Positions 34,036 to 42,511 of a DNA stretch of 64,000 nt are shown in pieces; the first letter of the stretch is position 1, and each line of letters starts with the position of its first letter. The position numbers and the translations under genes were made by a program. The DNA comes from Chelonobacter sp006228105 (GTDB taxonomy: Bacteria > Pseudomonadota > Gammaproteobacteria > Enterobacterales > Pasteurellaceae). The notes beneath the pieces were generated by a model that worked only from the letters and a program-made list of their open reading frames with translations, did no database searches and was not told where the DNA came from. The DNA lies in assembly GCF_006228105.1 (NCBI RefSeq), contig NZ_VDHH01000034.1; one strand, 5' to 3'.

Positions 34036-34756
34036 GCGGCGCTCCTTGCAAGAGCTGGTGAAACAGCATTTGTTGCAATGCCGATTGCGGGTTTTCAGTC
34101 AAGTCGCGTGGTTTTTTACCCTCAGGAAGATGCGCAGGATTTAAAGGTCGGCAGGGATCGTGCAATACATAAATCCGATCACCTACGCGAATCGCTTCTT
34201 GCGGATCGTGGGTGATCAATAGCACGGTTTTGTGTTGCAATAAGTCACACGCCAGATCTTGCAGTTGCAAACGGGTGACCGCATCAAGGGCGGAAAACGG
34301 TTCGTCCATCAAAATCAGATCGGCGTTTTGCATCAGCGTGCGCGCCAGTGCCACCCGTTGCCGCTGTCCGCCGGAAAGTTGCTGGCAACCTTTGTGCAGA
34401 TGGTTTTCCATTTGCACCGCCGCTAATAAGTGCTCTGCCTGTTGCCGGGATTGACGGTTTTTTTTGCCTTTGAGATGTTGTTCCAACTGGACATTATCCA
34501 GTAGCGACAACCACGGATACAGCGAATCTTGTTGTGCCAGCCAAGCCAGTTTGAGTGGGCGGGGGAAATGAATCTTGCCTTGCTGAATAGCGGTATTTTC
34601 TAAACCGGCAATCGCCCGCAGCAGCGTCGATTTGCCGACGCCGGAACGCCCCAACAACACCGTCCATTGTTGTTGCGGCAAATCAAAATTGAAATCGGTG
34701 AACAGCGCTTGCTGCTCAAACGCCAGGGTTAAGGCGCGAATTTCAACGGCATTCAT
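34022..34756 (-). CDS. thiZ: ABC transporter ATP-binding protein for thiamine precursor (ThiZ-like)
   Basis: A 244-residue nucleotide-binding subunit. Walker A is GRSGVGKST (residues about 36-44), the signature motif is LSGGQRQRVALAR (near 123), Walker B is LILMDEPFSALD and the switch histidine is in LLITHD. First complete gene after the TPP riboswitch; GGTGG precedes the ATG. Confidence 0.88.
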   Translation of the reverse strand: MNAVEIRALTLAFEQQALFTDFNFDLPQQQWTVLLGRSGVGKSTLLRAIAGLENTAIQQGKIHFPRPLKLAWLAQQDSLYPWLSLLDNVQLEQHLKGKKNRQSRQQAEHLLAAVQMENHLHKGCQQLSGGQRQRVALARTLMQNADLILMDEPFSALDAVTRLQLQDLACDLLQHKTVLLITHDPQEAIRVGDRIYVLHDPCRPLNPAHLPEGKKPRDLTENPQSALQQMLFHQLLQGAPHELV

Positions 34757-34788
34757 TTTACGCCACCATCGGTTCAGCGAATGGTTAA

Positions 34789-34854
34789 CTAATGCGTTGC
34801 AACAGGTTGAAAATCGGCTAAATCAGAGAAAAGTGCGGTATGGTGTGTTGGCAT
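34789..34854 (-). CDS. Possible 21-codon leader ORF after the TPP aptamer
   Basis: A short frame encoding MPTHHTALFSDLADFQPVAT and a final H begins about 8 bases after the aptamer. The aptamer's own 3' sequence GTAGGAAA lies where a ribosome binding site would be. It ends 32 bases before thiZ. It may be a regulatory leader peptide, the remnant of a gene, or chance; it contains an uptake signal (ACCGCACTT), which argues for caution. Confidence 0.3.
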   Translation of the reverse strand: MPTHHTALFSDLADFQPVATH

Positions 34855-34861
34855 ATTTAGT

Positions 34862-34943
34862 TTCCTACGTCAGCATTAACTGGATCAGGTTCACGGGTTT
34901 AATCTCAGCCGTTTTGTGGTCACCACAAAATCAGCACCCCGAC
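34862..34943 (-). ncRNA. TPP riboswitch (thi box)
   Basis: On the minus strand the conserved thi-box elements appear in order: GGGGTGC, a P3 stem (TTTTGTGG/CCACAAAA), CTGAGATTAAACCCG, GAACCTGATCCAGTTAATGC and ACGTAGGAA. It precedes thiZ by about 105 bases and should repress the operon when thiamine pyrophosphate is plentiful. The expression platform is not resolved; no strong terminator hairpin follows, so translation control is possible. Confidence 0.95.
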
Positions 34944-35092
34944 TAATGGACATCCAATCTATAAAAATTTCCGCTATAACACAACTGTTTTGTTAAATAA
35001 ATTTGAAGTGGGTCATACTCTTTTATTAAAAAATAAACAGGTAATACGATTGGTGTTAGGATAAATTGTCATCAATTTTTTAGGAGGAAAAC
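34944..35092. promoter_or_regulatory. Divergent promoter region thi operon / YdcF-like gene
   Basis: AT-rich 149-bp stretch between the riboswitch and the plus-strand gene. It must hold promoters for both directions. On the plus strand TTTAGGAGGAAAAC precedes the start codon, a strong ribosome binding site. I cannot assign -35/-10 boxes with confidence. Confidence 0.4.
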
Positions 35093-36193
35093 ATGAACTA
35101 TTTGGATAAATTCAGTAAATTTATGGCCGTTTTTACGCTGTCATGTTTCAGTTTTGCTGCGATGGCCGCTCCAGAAAAGATCGAAACGCTACAGCCGCAA
35201 ATGAATTATGAGCAGCTGGTCACCCAGCGGCAGGTTGTTGATGATTTACTAGAGCAAGCGGTGATTTTTCAAAAATCTCCGGCGAGAGTTTCTGATGCCG
35301 GATTTACTGCCAAGTTGCCGAGCAATATGGAAAGCATTGCCACACTGTTGCTGCAAGCTTATGAATTAGAGCCATATCGGGTTGATTTTTTGTTCGGCGC
35401 GGCGAATGCCAATATTTATAACGGGAATGTTGAACAGGCGATTGAGCTGTATAAGCGAGTTTTAGATGTTGCTCCTGATGATACTAAAGCCCATATTTAT
35501 TTGGCGACGTGGAATCGTTTTAGTAACAACAAAAAGGAGAGTGAAGAATATTTTGAACGGTTAAAAGAATTATCGCCGGAAAAGGCAGCAGTATTAAACA
35601 AAATGTTTGCAACTATCGATCGTATTGCGCAGCAACCTATTGTAGATAAGTTAGATGAGAAACTGCCGCCGCAATCTGCTATTGTGACTTTAGGATATGT
35701 GCTTCATCCCGATGGCAGTATGAATGATATTTTGATCCAACGTTTAGAAAAAACACTTGAGCTGGCTAAGCAGAACCCGAATACGTTGCTGATTGTCACC
35801 GGTGGCGTGCCAAAAAATAATAAAACCGAAGCCAATTTGATGAAGCAATGGTTAATAGAACATGGCGTTGCCAGCAAGCGGATTTATGCGGATAACTATG
35901 CTAATTCAACGGTAGAAAATGCCTTGTACTCGCGTTATGCCTTGGCAAAACATGGAATTAAACATGCGGTTTTAATTAGTTCAGGCAGTCACGTGCGTCG
36001 TGGCCAGACGTTATTTGAAATAGCGACTTGGGAATCAGGACCTAAAGATATTCAATTTCAATCGGTGGCAGCATTAGATAAACCGCTGGATGAGCTGCAA
36101 CAAATCAGTGCCAAGGATCTATTGGGTATTTATCGTGATAGCCTTCGGGTGATAGGTTTACCGATGTTTAATAGTGGCGTATTGCAGGATTAA
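35093..36193 (+). CDS. YdcF/DUF218-family protein with tetratricopeptide region
   Basis: A 366-residue exported protein: signal peptide to about residue 25 (AAMAAPE), a helical TPR-like region (about 75-180, with NVEQAIELYKRVLDVAPDD) and a C-terminal DUF218 domain (about 190-345) with SAIVTLGYVLHPDGS, LIVTGGVPKNN, ENALYSRYALAKHG and ISSGSHVRRG. DUF218 proteins such as YdcF and SanA are linked to envelope integrity, with unknown biochemistry. Ends just before the PEBP gene. Confidence 0.8.
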   Translation: MNYLDKFSKFMAVFTLSCFSFAAMAAPEKIETLQPQMNYEQLVTQRQVVDDLLEQAVIFQKSPARVSDAGFTAKLPSNMESIATLLLQAYELEPYRVDFLFGAANANIYNGNVEQAIELYKRVLDVAPDDTKAHIYLATWNRFSNNKKESEEYFERLKELSPEKAAVLNKMFATIDRIAQQPIVDKLDEKLPPQSAIVTLGYVLHPDGSMNDILIQRLEKTLELAKQNPNTLLIVTGGVPKNNKTEANLMKQWLIEHGVASKRIYADNYANSTVENALYSRYALAKHGIKHAVLISSGSHVRRGQTLFEIATWESGPKDIQFQSVAALDKPLDELQQISAKDLLGIYRDSLRVIGLPMFNSGVLQD

Positions 36194-36206
36194 CGGAGGA
36201 GTAAAT

Positions 36207-36704
36207 ATGAAAGTCAGCAGTTCAGCGATTAAAAACGGGTTTTTTGAGGATAAATACGGCAAGCGGGGCACGCAATTCAGTCCGAACGGCATGCCGAACT
36301 ATTCGATTCCGCTGGACATCAGCGATGTGCCTGCAGGCACAAAGTCGTTTGCGTTGGTGTTGGAAGATAAAGATGCGGTCGGGGCGGCGGGCTATGTGTG
36401 GATTCATTGGCTGGTCGCCAATCTGCAGCGCACATCGTTGCCGGAAAACGACAGCATTTCCGCTACCGATTATGTGCAAGGCAGAAATAGCTGGTCGGGA
36501 AAATTGGGCGGCTTATCGGCGGAAGAAGCCTCGTTTTACGGCGGCATGGCGCCACCGAATGCGGATCACCGTTATGAGCTTTATGTCTATGCACTGGATT
36601 GCGAATTGGATTTAGCACCGGGTTTCGGCTTTAATGATCTCCATTTTGCGATGCAGGGGCATATTCTTGATCGGGCTTATCTGGTTGGGGTTTATACGCT
36701 TTAA
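36207..36704 (+). CDS. YbhB/YbcL-family phosphatidylethanolamine-binding-like protein
   Basis: A 165-residue PEBP-fold protein. It shows the ligand-pocket motifs SFALVLEDKDA (near residue 50), WIHWLVANL (near 70) and APPNADHRYELYVYALD (near 120). No signal peptide, so cytoplasmic, similar to E. coli YbhB. Function unknown in bacteria. The ATG at 36207 follows GGAGGAG; it sits 13 bases after the preceding stop, so the two genes are likely cotranscribed. Confidence 0.9.
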   Translation: MKVSSSAIKNGFFEDKYGKRGTQFSPNGMPNYSIPLDISDVPAGTKSFALVLEDKDAVGAAGYVWIHWLVANLQRTSLPENDSISATDYVQGRNSWSGKLGGLSAEEASFYGGMAPPNADHRYELYVYALDCELDLAPGFGFNDLHFAMQGHILDRAYLVGVYTL

Positions 36705-36722
36705 TCCGCTTAAGATTGAATT

Positions 36723-36757
36723 AAAGTGCGGTCAGCAGCAATCTCTGACCGCACTTT
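36723..36757 (+). terminator. Terminator built from two inverted uptake signals
   Basis: AAAGTGCGGTCAG and CTGACCGCACTTT form a perfect 13-bp stem with a 9-nt loop, 19 bases after the PEBP-family stop. Paired inverted uptake signals often serve as terminators in Pasteurellaceae. Confidence 0.75.
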
Positions 36758-36846
36758 CGCATTTTCAGTGTGCAATACCATGACCTTTCGCCTAAATTCA
36801 AGTATAATGTGTGCCATTTTCTCTTAACCATCAGCGATAACTAAAC

Positions 36847-37755
36847 ATGAGTTCAACATTCAACGTAAAAACCTTTCAAGGTATGATTCTCGCCCTGCAA
36901 GAATACTGGGCAAACGTGGGCTGCACGGTGGTGCAACCTTTTGATATGGAAGTCGGGGCGGGCACGTCACATCCGATGACCGCACTTCGGGCGTTAGGGC
37001 CGGAGCCGATGGCATTTGCCTATGTGCAGCCGTCGCGTCGTCCGACCGACGGGCGTTACGGCGAAAACCCGAATCGTCTGCAGCACTATTACCAATTCCA
37101 AGTGGTGATCAAACCGTCACCGGATAACATTCAGGAGCTGTATTTAGACAGTTTGAAAATGCTTGGTTTTGACCCGACGCAGAATGATATCCGTTTTGTG
37201 GAAGACAACTGGGAAAATCCGACGCTGGGCGCCTGGGGCTTGGGTTGGGAAGTGTGGCTGAACGGCATGGAAGTGACCCAGTTTACCTATTTCCAACAAG
37301 TGGGCGGTCTGGAGTGCAAGCCGGTGACCGGCGAAATTACCTATGGTTTAGAGCGCTTGGCGATGTATATTCAAGGTGTGGACAGCGTGTATGACTTGGT
37401 GTGGTCGGACGGTGCGTTGGGCAAAACCACTTATGGCGATGTGTTCCACCAAAACGAAGTGGAGCAATCGACCTATAACTTTGAATACGCCAACACCGAA
37501 TTTTTATTTTACTGCTTCGAACAATACGAAAAAGAAGCGCAGCAACTGTTAGCATTGGAAAAACCGTTGCCACTTCCGGCTTATGAACGTATTTTAAAAG
37601 CAGCGCACAGTTTTAACTTGTTGGATGCACGCAAAGCGATTTCGGTGACCGAACGCCAGCGCTATATTTTACGCATTCGTGCGCTGACGAAAGGCGTTGC
37701 TGAAGCCTATTATGCCAGCCGTGAAGCCTTGGGCTTTCCGGGCTGTAAAAAATAA
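36847..37755 (+). CDS. glyQ: Glycyl-tRNA synthetase alpha subunit
   Basis: A 302-residue class II synthetase alpha chain, of normal length; it forms an alpha2beta2 enzyme with GlyS. The family sequence VVQPFDMEVGAGTSHPMT and RRPTDGRYGENPNRLQHYYQFQV are plain. In E. coli glyQ and glyS are adjacent; here three genes lie between them. Confidence 0.97.
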   Translation: MSSTFNVKTFQGMILALQEYWANVGCTVVQPFDMEVGAGTSHPMTALRALGPEPMAFAYVQPSRRPTDGRYGENPNRLQHYYQFQVVIKPSPDNIQELYLDSLKMLGFDPTQNDIRFVEDNWENPTLGAWGLGWEVWLNGMEVTQFTYFQQVGGLECKPVTGEITYGLERLAMYIQGVDSVYDLVWSDGALGKTTYGDVFHQNEVEQSTYNFEYANTEFLFYCFEQYEKEAQQLLALEKPLPLPAYERILKAAHSFNLLDARKAISVTERQRYILRIRALTKGVAEAYYASREALGFPGCKK

Positions 37756-37780
37756 ACTGCAATAAAGAAGTAGGTAAACA

Positions 37781-38044
37781 ATGACCAAGCCAGTTCTGTT
37801 TTTCGCACACCTTTGCCCCGACACCGAGCCGTTTGTGGCGGAGTTAGATGCCTTAAAGGTGGAGTATGAAAGCGTGAATATTTTTGAAAGTATGGCAAAT
37901 TTTAAACGCTTTTTAAAACTGCGTGATATTGACCGCACTTTTGATGAGGCGAAACAAAAGGGCTATATCGGCATTCCGGCACTGTTGATGGCAAACGGCG
38001 AAATTATTCTTGAGCTGAATGAATTAAAACGCCGATTGGGTTAA
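37781..38044 (+). CDS. Glutaredoxin-like small protein
   Basis: An 87-residue thioredoxin-fold protein with a single-cysteine CPDT motif (near residue 12), a cis-proline region GIPALL (near 66) and a C-terminal helix. The one-cysteine form suggests glutathione-dependent or regulatory rather than disulfide-reducing action. It follows glyQ by 25 bases and precedes the DUF1016 gene by 4, so all are likely in one transcript. Confidence 0.75.
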   Translation: MTKPVLFFAHLCPDTEPFVAELDALKVEYESVNIFESMANFKRFLKLRDIDRTFDEAKQKGYIGIPALLMANGEIILELNELKRRLG

Positions 38045-38048
38045 GTCT

Positions 38049-39092
38049 ATGAATTCACTGCAAACGACCGAGCAGCAATTAATCAGTAATATTGCGAATA
38101 TTATCACCGCAGCACGCCAGCAAGTGCGGCAGACGGTGAATATCGCGATGGTGCAAAGCTATTGGGAAATCGGACGTTTGATTGTGGAAGACGAACAACA
38201 AGGTGAACAGCGTGCGCAATACGGAAAACATCTGTTACAAGAGATTTCGCACCGCTTAACGGACATGTTTGGTAAGGGATTTGATGTTACCAATTTACGC
38301 AATATGCGCTTGTTTTATTTAGCGTTTCCAATTCGAGACGCAGTGCGTCTCGAATTGAGTTGGACACATTATCGAAGTTTAATTCGCATTGAAAACCCAC
38401 AAGCGAGGCAATGGTATCAGCAAGAAGCGATTGAAAATAACTGGTCTTCTCGAGCCTTAGATCGCCAAATTTCGGTTTTATATTACGAACGGTTATTGGC
38501 AAGTCAAAATAAAGCCTTGGTTACGCAAGAAGCGGAACAAAAAACTGAACCGTTAAAAGAAAGCATTCACGATTATCTGCGTGATCCCTATATTTTGGAC
38601 TTCTTGAATTTGCAAGATAAAACCTATCAAGAAAACCAGATTGAACAAGCGATTATTAGCAATTTGCAAGATTTTCTGTTGGAACTCGGTAAAGGTTTCG
38701 CCTTTGTCGAACGACAAAAACGCGTACGGTTTGACGATGAAGATTTTTATATTGATTTGGTTTTCTATAATTTCAAACTGAAATGTTTTTTATTGATTGA
38801 CCTCAAAATCGGCAAATTGAAGCATCAAGATATCGGGCAAATGGATACCTATGTGCGTTTATATGACGAGCAATTTAAAGGCGAAGATGATAACCCGACC
38901 ATCGGCTTAGTCTTATGCAGCGAACAGAGTGAAGCAGTGGCGAAATATTCGGTGCTTGCCGACAGAAAACAGATTTTCAGCTCAAAATATGTCGCATATT
39001 TACCGACCGAACAAGAATTGGAACGGCAATTGACGACTAGTGTAATGCAAGTGCGAGAAGCAGCGGCAATGTATAAAGTAAAGTATAACTAA
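38049..39092 (+). CDS. DUF1016/YhcG-type PDDEXK nuclease, first copy
   Basis: A 347-residue protein with an N-terminal DUF1016 helical DNA-binding-like domain (about 10-165, with AMVQSYWEIGRLIVEDEQ and ELSWTHYRSLIRIENP) and a C-terminal PDDEXK nuclease fold (about 185-340: DFYIDLVFYN then LLIDLKIG give the D...DxK core). Family members occur with restriction-modification loci and scattered alone; their role is not settled. Lies 4 bases after the glutaredoxin-like gene and abuts the second copy (TAA then ATG). A 29-bp palindrome lies inside the gene just before the LSWTH codons. No methyltransferase or specificity subunit is nearby. Confidence 0.85.
   Translation: MNSLQTTEQQLISNIANIITAARQQVRQTVNIAMVQSYWEIGRLIVEDEQQGEQRAQYGKHLLQEISHRLTDMFGKGFDVTNLRNMRLFYLAFPIRDAVRLELSWTHYRSLIRIENPQARQWYQQEAIENNWSSRALDRQISVLYYERLLASQNKALVTQEAEQKTEPLKESIHDYLRDPYILDFLNLQDKTYQENQIEQAIISNLQDFLLELGKGFAFVERQKRVRFDDEDFYIDLVFYNFKLKCFLLIDLKIGKLKHQDIGQMDTYVRLYDEQFKGEDDNPTIGLVLCSEQSEAVAKYSVLADRKQIFSSKYVAYLPTEQELERQLTTSVMQVREAAAMYKVKYN
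38329..38357. repeat. 29-bp palindrome inside the first DUF1016 gene
   Basis: Two 14-nt arms (left CAATTCGAGACGCA, right its exact complement) around a single central G at 38343. It encodes PIRDAVRLEL, immediately before SWTH. The core ACGCA-G-TGCGT recurs with C at the centre in the second copy. Confidence 0.95.
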
Positions 39093-40133
39093 ATGGATAA
39101 TAACCTGTTAATTTCAGTAGAAAATTCACAAATCTTTGTGAACGAAATCAGTGAATTGATCCAATCGTCAAAACAGCGAGCGGCGGTTGCTGTCAATGCG
39201 GAATTGACCTTATTGTATTGGCATGTTGGGAAGCGGATCAATGAATATGTTTTACAAGGTGATCGTGGAGATTATGGTCAGCAAGTTATTACGATATTAG
39301 CTAAAAAATTGACAGAACAGTTCGGCAAAGGTTGGGGACGTACCCATTTATTATATTGTATAAAATTTGCAGAAATCTTTTCAGATATTGAGATTGTCCA
39401 CGCACTGCGTGGACAATTAAGTTGGACGCATTTTAAAACCTTGTCGTATATTGAGGATCCATTAAAGCGAGAGTTTTATGCCACGATGGCGGCACAAGAA
39501 TGCTGGTCTACTCGAACCTTAGATGAGCGAATCGGTTCGTTATTATTTGAACGGACAGCGATTTCTAAAAAGCCCGATGAAACCGTTATTCAAGAGCTTA
39601 ATTTATTAAGAAAGCAAGGGCAGTATAATCAATCTTTGGTATTAAAAGATCCCTATATTTTGGATTTTTTAGAGTTGAATGATCGGTATTTAGAAAAAGA
39701 TCTTGAAGATGCTATTTTGCGAGAAATAGAACAGTTTTTATTGGAACTGGGAGCAGGATTCACTTTTATCGCACGGCAGAAACGTATTCAGATTGATGAA
39801 GATGATTTTTATATTGATTTACTGTTTTATAATCGCAAATTAAAGCGGTTAATTGCAATTGAACTGAAAACAGAAAAATTTAAACCTGCGCATAAAAGCC
39901 AAATGGAATTATATTTGGCATGGTTGGCAAAATATGAACAGGAAGAAGATGAAAATCCACCATTGGGCATTATTCTGTGTACTTCAAAAAAGCAAGAACA
40001 AGTAGAATTATTGGATTTAAAGCAATCGGATATCCATATTGCTGAGTATTTAACCGTATTACCATCTAAAAAGTTATTAGAACAGCGATTGCATTTGGCA
40101 GTCAAAAAAGCAAAACAGCGATTTTCCCATTAA
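39093..40133 (+). CDS. DUF1016/YhcG-type PDDEXK nuclease, second copy
   Basis: A 346-residue paralog of the gene before it, clearly diverged (roughly a third identical by eye) yet with the same domain order: DUF1016 N-terminal part (LLYWHVGKRINEYVL, QLSWTHFKTLSYIEDPLKREFY) and PDDEXK part (DFYIDLLFYN, LIAIELKTEKF). The catalytic D and ExK are intact. It is AT-richer than the glyQ/glyS genes around it. It starts at the base after the first copy's stop. A 25-bp palindrome is centred on the codon equivalent to that of the first copy. Accessory insertion between glyQ and glyS is likely. Confidence 0.85.
   Translation: MDNNLLISVENSQIFVNEISELIQSSKQRAAVAVNAELTLLYWHVGKRINEYVLQGDRGDYGQQVITILAKKLTEQFGKGWGRTHLLYCIKFAEIFSDIEIVHALRGQLSWTHFKTLSYIEDPLKREFYATMAAQECWSTRTLDERIGSLLFERTAISKKPDETVIQELNLLRKQGQYNQSLVLKDPYILDFLELNDRYLEKDLEDAILREIEQFLLELGAGFTFIARQKRIQIDEDDFYIDLLFYNRKLKRLIAIELKTEKFKPAHKSQMELYLAWLAKYEQEEDENPPLGIILCTSKKQEQVELLDLKQSDIHIAEYLTVLPSKKLLEQRLHLAVKKAKQRFSH
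39393..39417. repeat. 25-bp palindrome inside the second DUF1016 gene
   Basis: Arms of 12 nt (left ATTGTCCACGCA, right its exact complement) around a central C at 39405. It encodes IVHALRGQL just before SWTH. The centre lies 15 bases before the AGT serine codon, exactly as in the first copy. Confidence 0.95.
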
Positions 40134-40242
40134 TAAAGCCTCACTTCCGCCTTAAAATAGGTATTAAAGTGCGGTTTTTAATAGACTATATTTGATGAAT
40201 AAAACGTGGTTAAGCTACGTTAAGTTAATAAAGAGAACAAAA

Positions 40243-42312
40243 ATGACAACACAAAATTTCCTGGTTGAGATCGGCACTGAAGAGTTGCCACCGAAGGCGT
40301 TGAAAAAATTGGCAACCGCATTTGCCGAGAATATACAGCAAGCCCTAACTCAAGAAGGCTTAGCCTTCGACAACGTAGCCTGGTTTGCCGCACCTCGTCG
40401 TTTGGCGGTGAAAGTGAGTGCGTTGGCGACAGAACAGCCGAGCAAGCAGATCGAAAAACGCGGACCGGCAGTGGCGGCGGCGTTTGATGCCGAAGGCAAG
40501 CCGACCAAAGCGGCAGAAGGCTGGGCGCGTGGTTGTGGCATTACTGTGGAGCAGGCGGAGCGAGTCGCCAGCGATAAAGGCGAATGGTTGTTTTACCGCA
40601 CGTTGGAAGCCGGCAAGCAGACCAAAACGCTGTTGATCGATTTGGTTGCCAATGCGTTGGCTAAATTACCGATTGCCAAGCCGATGCGTTGGGCAGACAA
40701 AACCGTACAATTTATCCGCCCGGTGCATACTGTTACATTGTTATTGGGTGATGAATTGATTGAAGGCGAAATTTTGGGCGTAGCGAGTGGCACGACTATT
40801 CGCGGACACCGTTTCTTAGGCGAACGTGAATTCCAAATCAGCCATGCCGATCAATATCCTGCGTTGTTAGCGGAAAAAGGCAGCGTGATTGCCGATTTTG
40901 AGCAGCGTAAAGCCTTAATTTTGGCAAAAGCGCAAGAAAAAGCGAGCGCACTTGGCGGCGTGGCGGATATTGAAGAGGATCTGCTGGATGAAGTGACTTC
41001 ATTGGTGGAATACCCGAATGTGCTGACCGCAACCTTCGAGGAGCGGTTTTTGGCGGTGCCGGCGGAAGCCTTGGTTTACACCATGAAAGGCGACCAAAAG
41101 TATTTCCCGATTTATGACAAAGACGGAAAATTATTACCGCACTTTATCTTCGTTTCCAATATCAATCCGCAAGATCCAACGGCAATCATCGAAGGCAACG
41201 AGAAAGTGGTGCGTCCACGTTTAAGCGATGCGGAGTTTTTCTTCAAAACCGACTTAAAACAACATTTGGAAGATAACTTGCCACGTTTGGAAAGCGTATT
41301 ATTCCAACAGCAGCTTGGTACGTTGCGTGACAAAACCACACGCATTGAGGCATTAAGCGGCATTATCGCAGCACAAATTGGTGCGGACGAAACCCAAGCC
41401 AAACGTGCCGGTTTGCTGTCGAAATGTGATCTGATGACCAATATGGTATTTGAATTCACCGATACCCAGGGAGTGATGGGCATGCACTATGCCCGTCATG
41501 ATGGCGAAGACGAAGCCGTCGCAGTGGCATTGAACGAACAGTATATGCCACGTTTTGCCGGCGATGAACTGCCGCATAGTTTAGTGGCGTGTTCGGTGGC
41601 GTTGGCGGATAAATTGGATACCCTGAGCGGCATTTTCGGTATCGGGCAACACCCGAAAGGCGACAAAGACCCGTTTGCGTTGCGCCGTGCCGCCTTGGGC
41701 GTGTTGCGGATTATCGTCGAGAAAAAACTGCCGTTGGATTTACAACAACTGGTTGAAAGTGCAGTGGCATTATACGGTGATAAGCTGAGCAATACCAACG
41801 TGGTGGCGGACGTAGTGGACTTTATGCTCGGTCGTTTCCGTGCCTGGTACCAAGACGAAGGTTTTAGCGTGGATGTGATCCAAGCAGTGTTGGCACGCCG
41901 TCCGACCAAACCTGCCGATTTTGACAAACGCGTGCGCGCGGTGACACATTTCCGCACCTTAGATTGCGCCGCAGCGCTGGCAGCCGCCAACAAACGTGTA
42001 TCGAATATTTTGGCAAAAGTGGAAGGGGAATTACCGACTGTAGTCAACCGCACTTTGTGCCAAGATGCAGCGGAAATTGCGTTGGCGGAGCAAGTGACGG
42101 CGTTGCAACAAAAATTGCAACCGCTGTTTGCCAATGGCGATTATCAAACCGCACTTGAGCAGCTAGCCGCCTTGCGCCAGCCGATTGATAATTTCTTCGA
42201 TAATGTGATGGTGAATGCCGAAGATCCGGCGTTGCGCAACAACCGCTTGGCGCTATTGCACAATCTGCGTGAATTGTTCTTGCAAGTGGCGGATATTTCG
42301 TTGTTGCAATAA
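40243..42312 (+). CDS. glyS: Glycyl-tRNA synthetase beta subunit
   Basis: A 689-residue beta chain, as in E. coli. It carries the tRNA-binding and editing-like domains; family motifs FLVEIGTEELPPKAL at the start, GTTIRGHRF and the HD-like GMHYARHDGEDEAVA are present. The ATG at 40243 gives the conserved N-terminus; an in-frame upstream ATG adds 17 unlikely residues. It is separated from glyQ by three genes and 109 bp, so it may have its own promoter. Confidence 0.96.
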   Translation: MTTQNFLVEIGTEELPPKALKKLATAFAENIQQALTQEGLAFDNVAWFAAPRRLAVKVSALATEQPSKQIEKRGPAVAAAFDAEGKPTKAAEGWARGCGITVEQAERVASDKGEWLFYRTLEAGKQTKTLLIDLVANALAKLPIAKPMRWADKTVQFIRPVHTVTLLLGDELIEGEILGVASGTTIRGHRFLGEREFQISHADQYPALLAEKGSVIADFEQRKALILAKAQEKASALGGVADIEEDLLDEVTSLVEYPNVLTATFEERFLAVPAEALVYTMKGDQKYFPIYDKDGKLLPHFIFVSNINPQDPTAIIEGNEKVVRPRLSDAEFFFKTDLKQHLEDNLPRLESVLFQQQLGTLRDKTTRIEALSGIIAAQIGADETQAKRAGLLSKCDLMTNMVFEFTDTQGVMGMHYARHDGEDEAVAVALNEQYMPRFAGDELPHSLVACSVALADKLDTLSGIFGIGQHPKGDKDPFALRRAALGVLRIIVEKKLPLDLQQLVESAVALYGDKLSNTNVVADVVDFMLGRFRAWYQDEGFSVDVIQAVLARRPTKPADFDKRVRAVTHFRTLDCAAALAAANKRVSNILAKVEGELPTVVNRTLCQDAAEIALAEQVTALQQKLQPLFANGDYQTALEQLAALRQPIDNFFDNVMVNAEDPALRNNRLALLHNLRELFLQVADISLLQ

Positions 42313-42329
42313 TTTTATTGAATATTGGA

Positions 42330-42366
42330 AATAAAACCGTGTCGGCGCAGTCAGCACGGTTTTATT
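42330..42366 (+). terminator. Terminator of glyS
   Basis: Perfect 12-bp stem (AATAAAACCGTG with CACGGTTTTATT, 13-nt loop) 17 bases past the glyS stop. It isolates the APE cluster from glyS. The following 145 bp to 42511 is AT-rich and should hold the APE promoter. Confidence 0.85.
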
Positions 42367-42511
42367 GTAGCTTGGATTTGAGGGTTTAATGTGCGTTAAG
42401 TCATGTTTTTGTAATTAATAAATCTATCAATATTCCCTTTTATGCAAAAATTCTCTAAACTTATGTATTACTTGAAATACAATTGATTCTCAAATCATCG
42501 GGCTGGTAAGC

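Noticed and set aside
36723..36757. Inverted uptake signals as a novel regulatory element
   Set aside because: Paired uptake signals acting as terminators are well known in Haemophilus relatives.
42470..42500. Possible Fur or FNR site before the APE cluster (TTGATTCTCAAATCAT)
   Set aside because: Half-site spacing does not fit FNR, and only about 8 of 19 positions match the Fur consensus.
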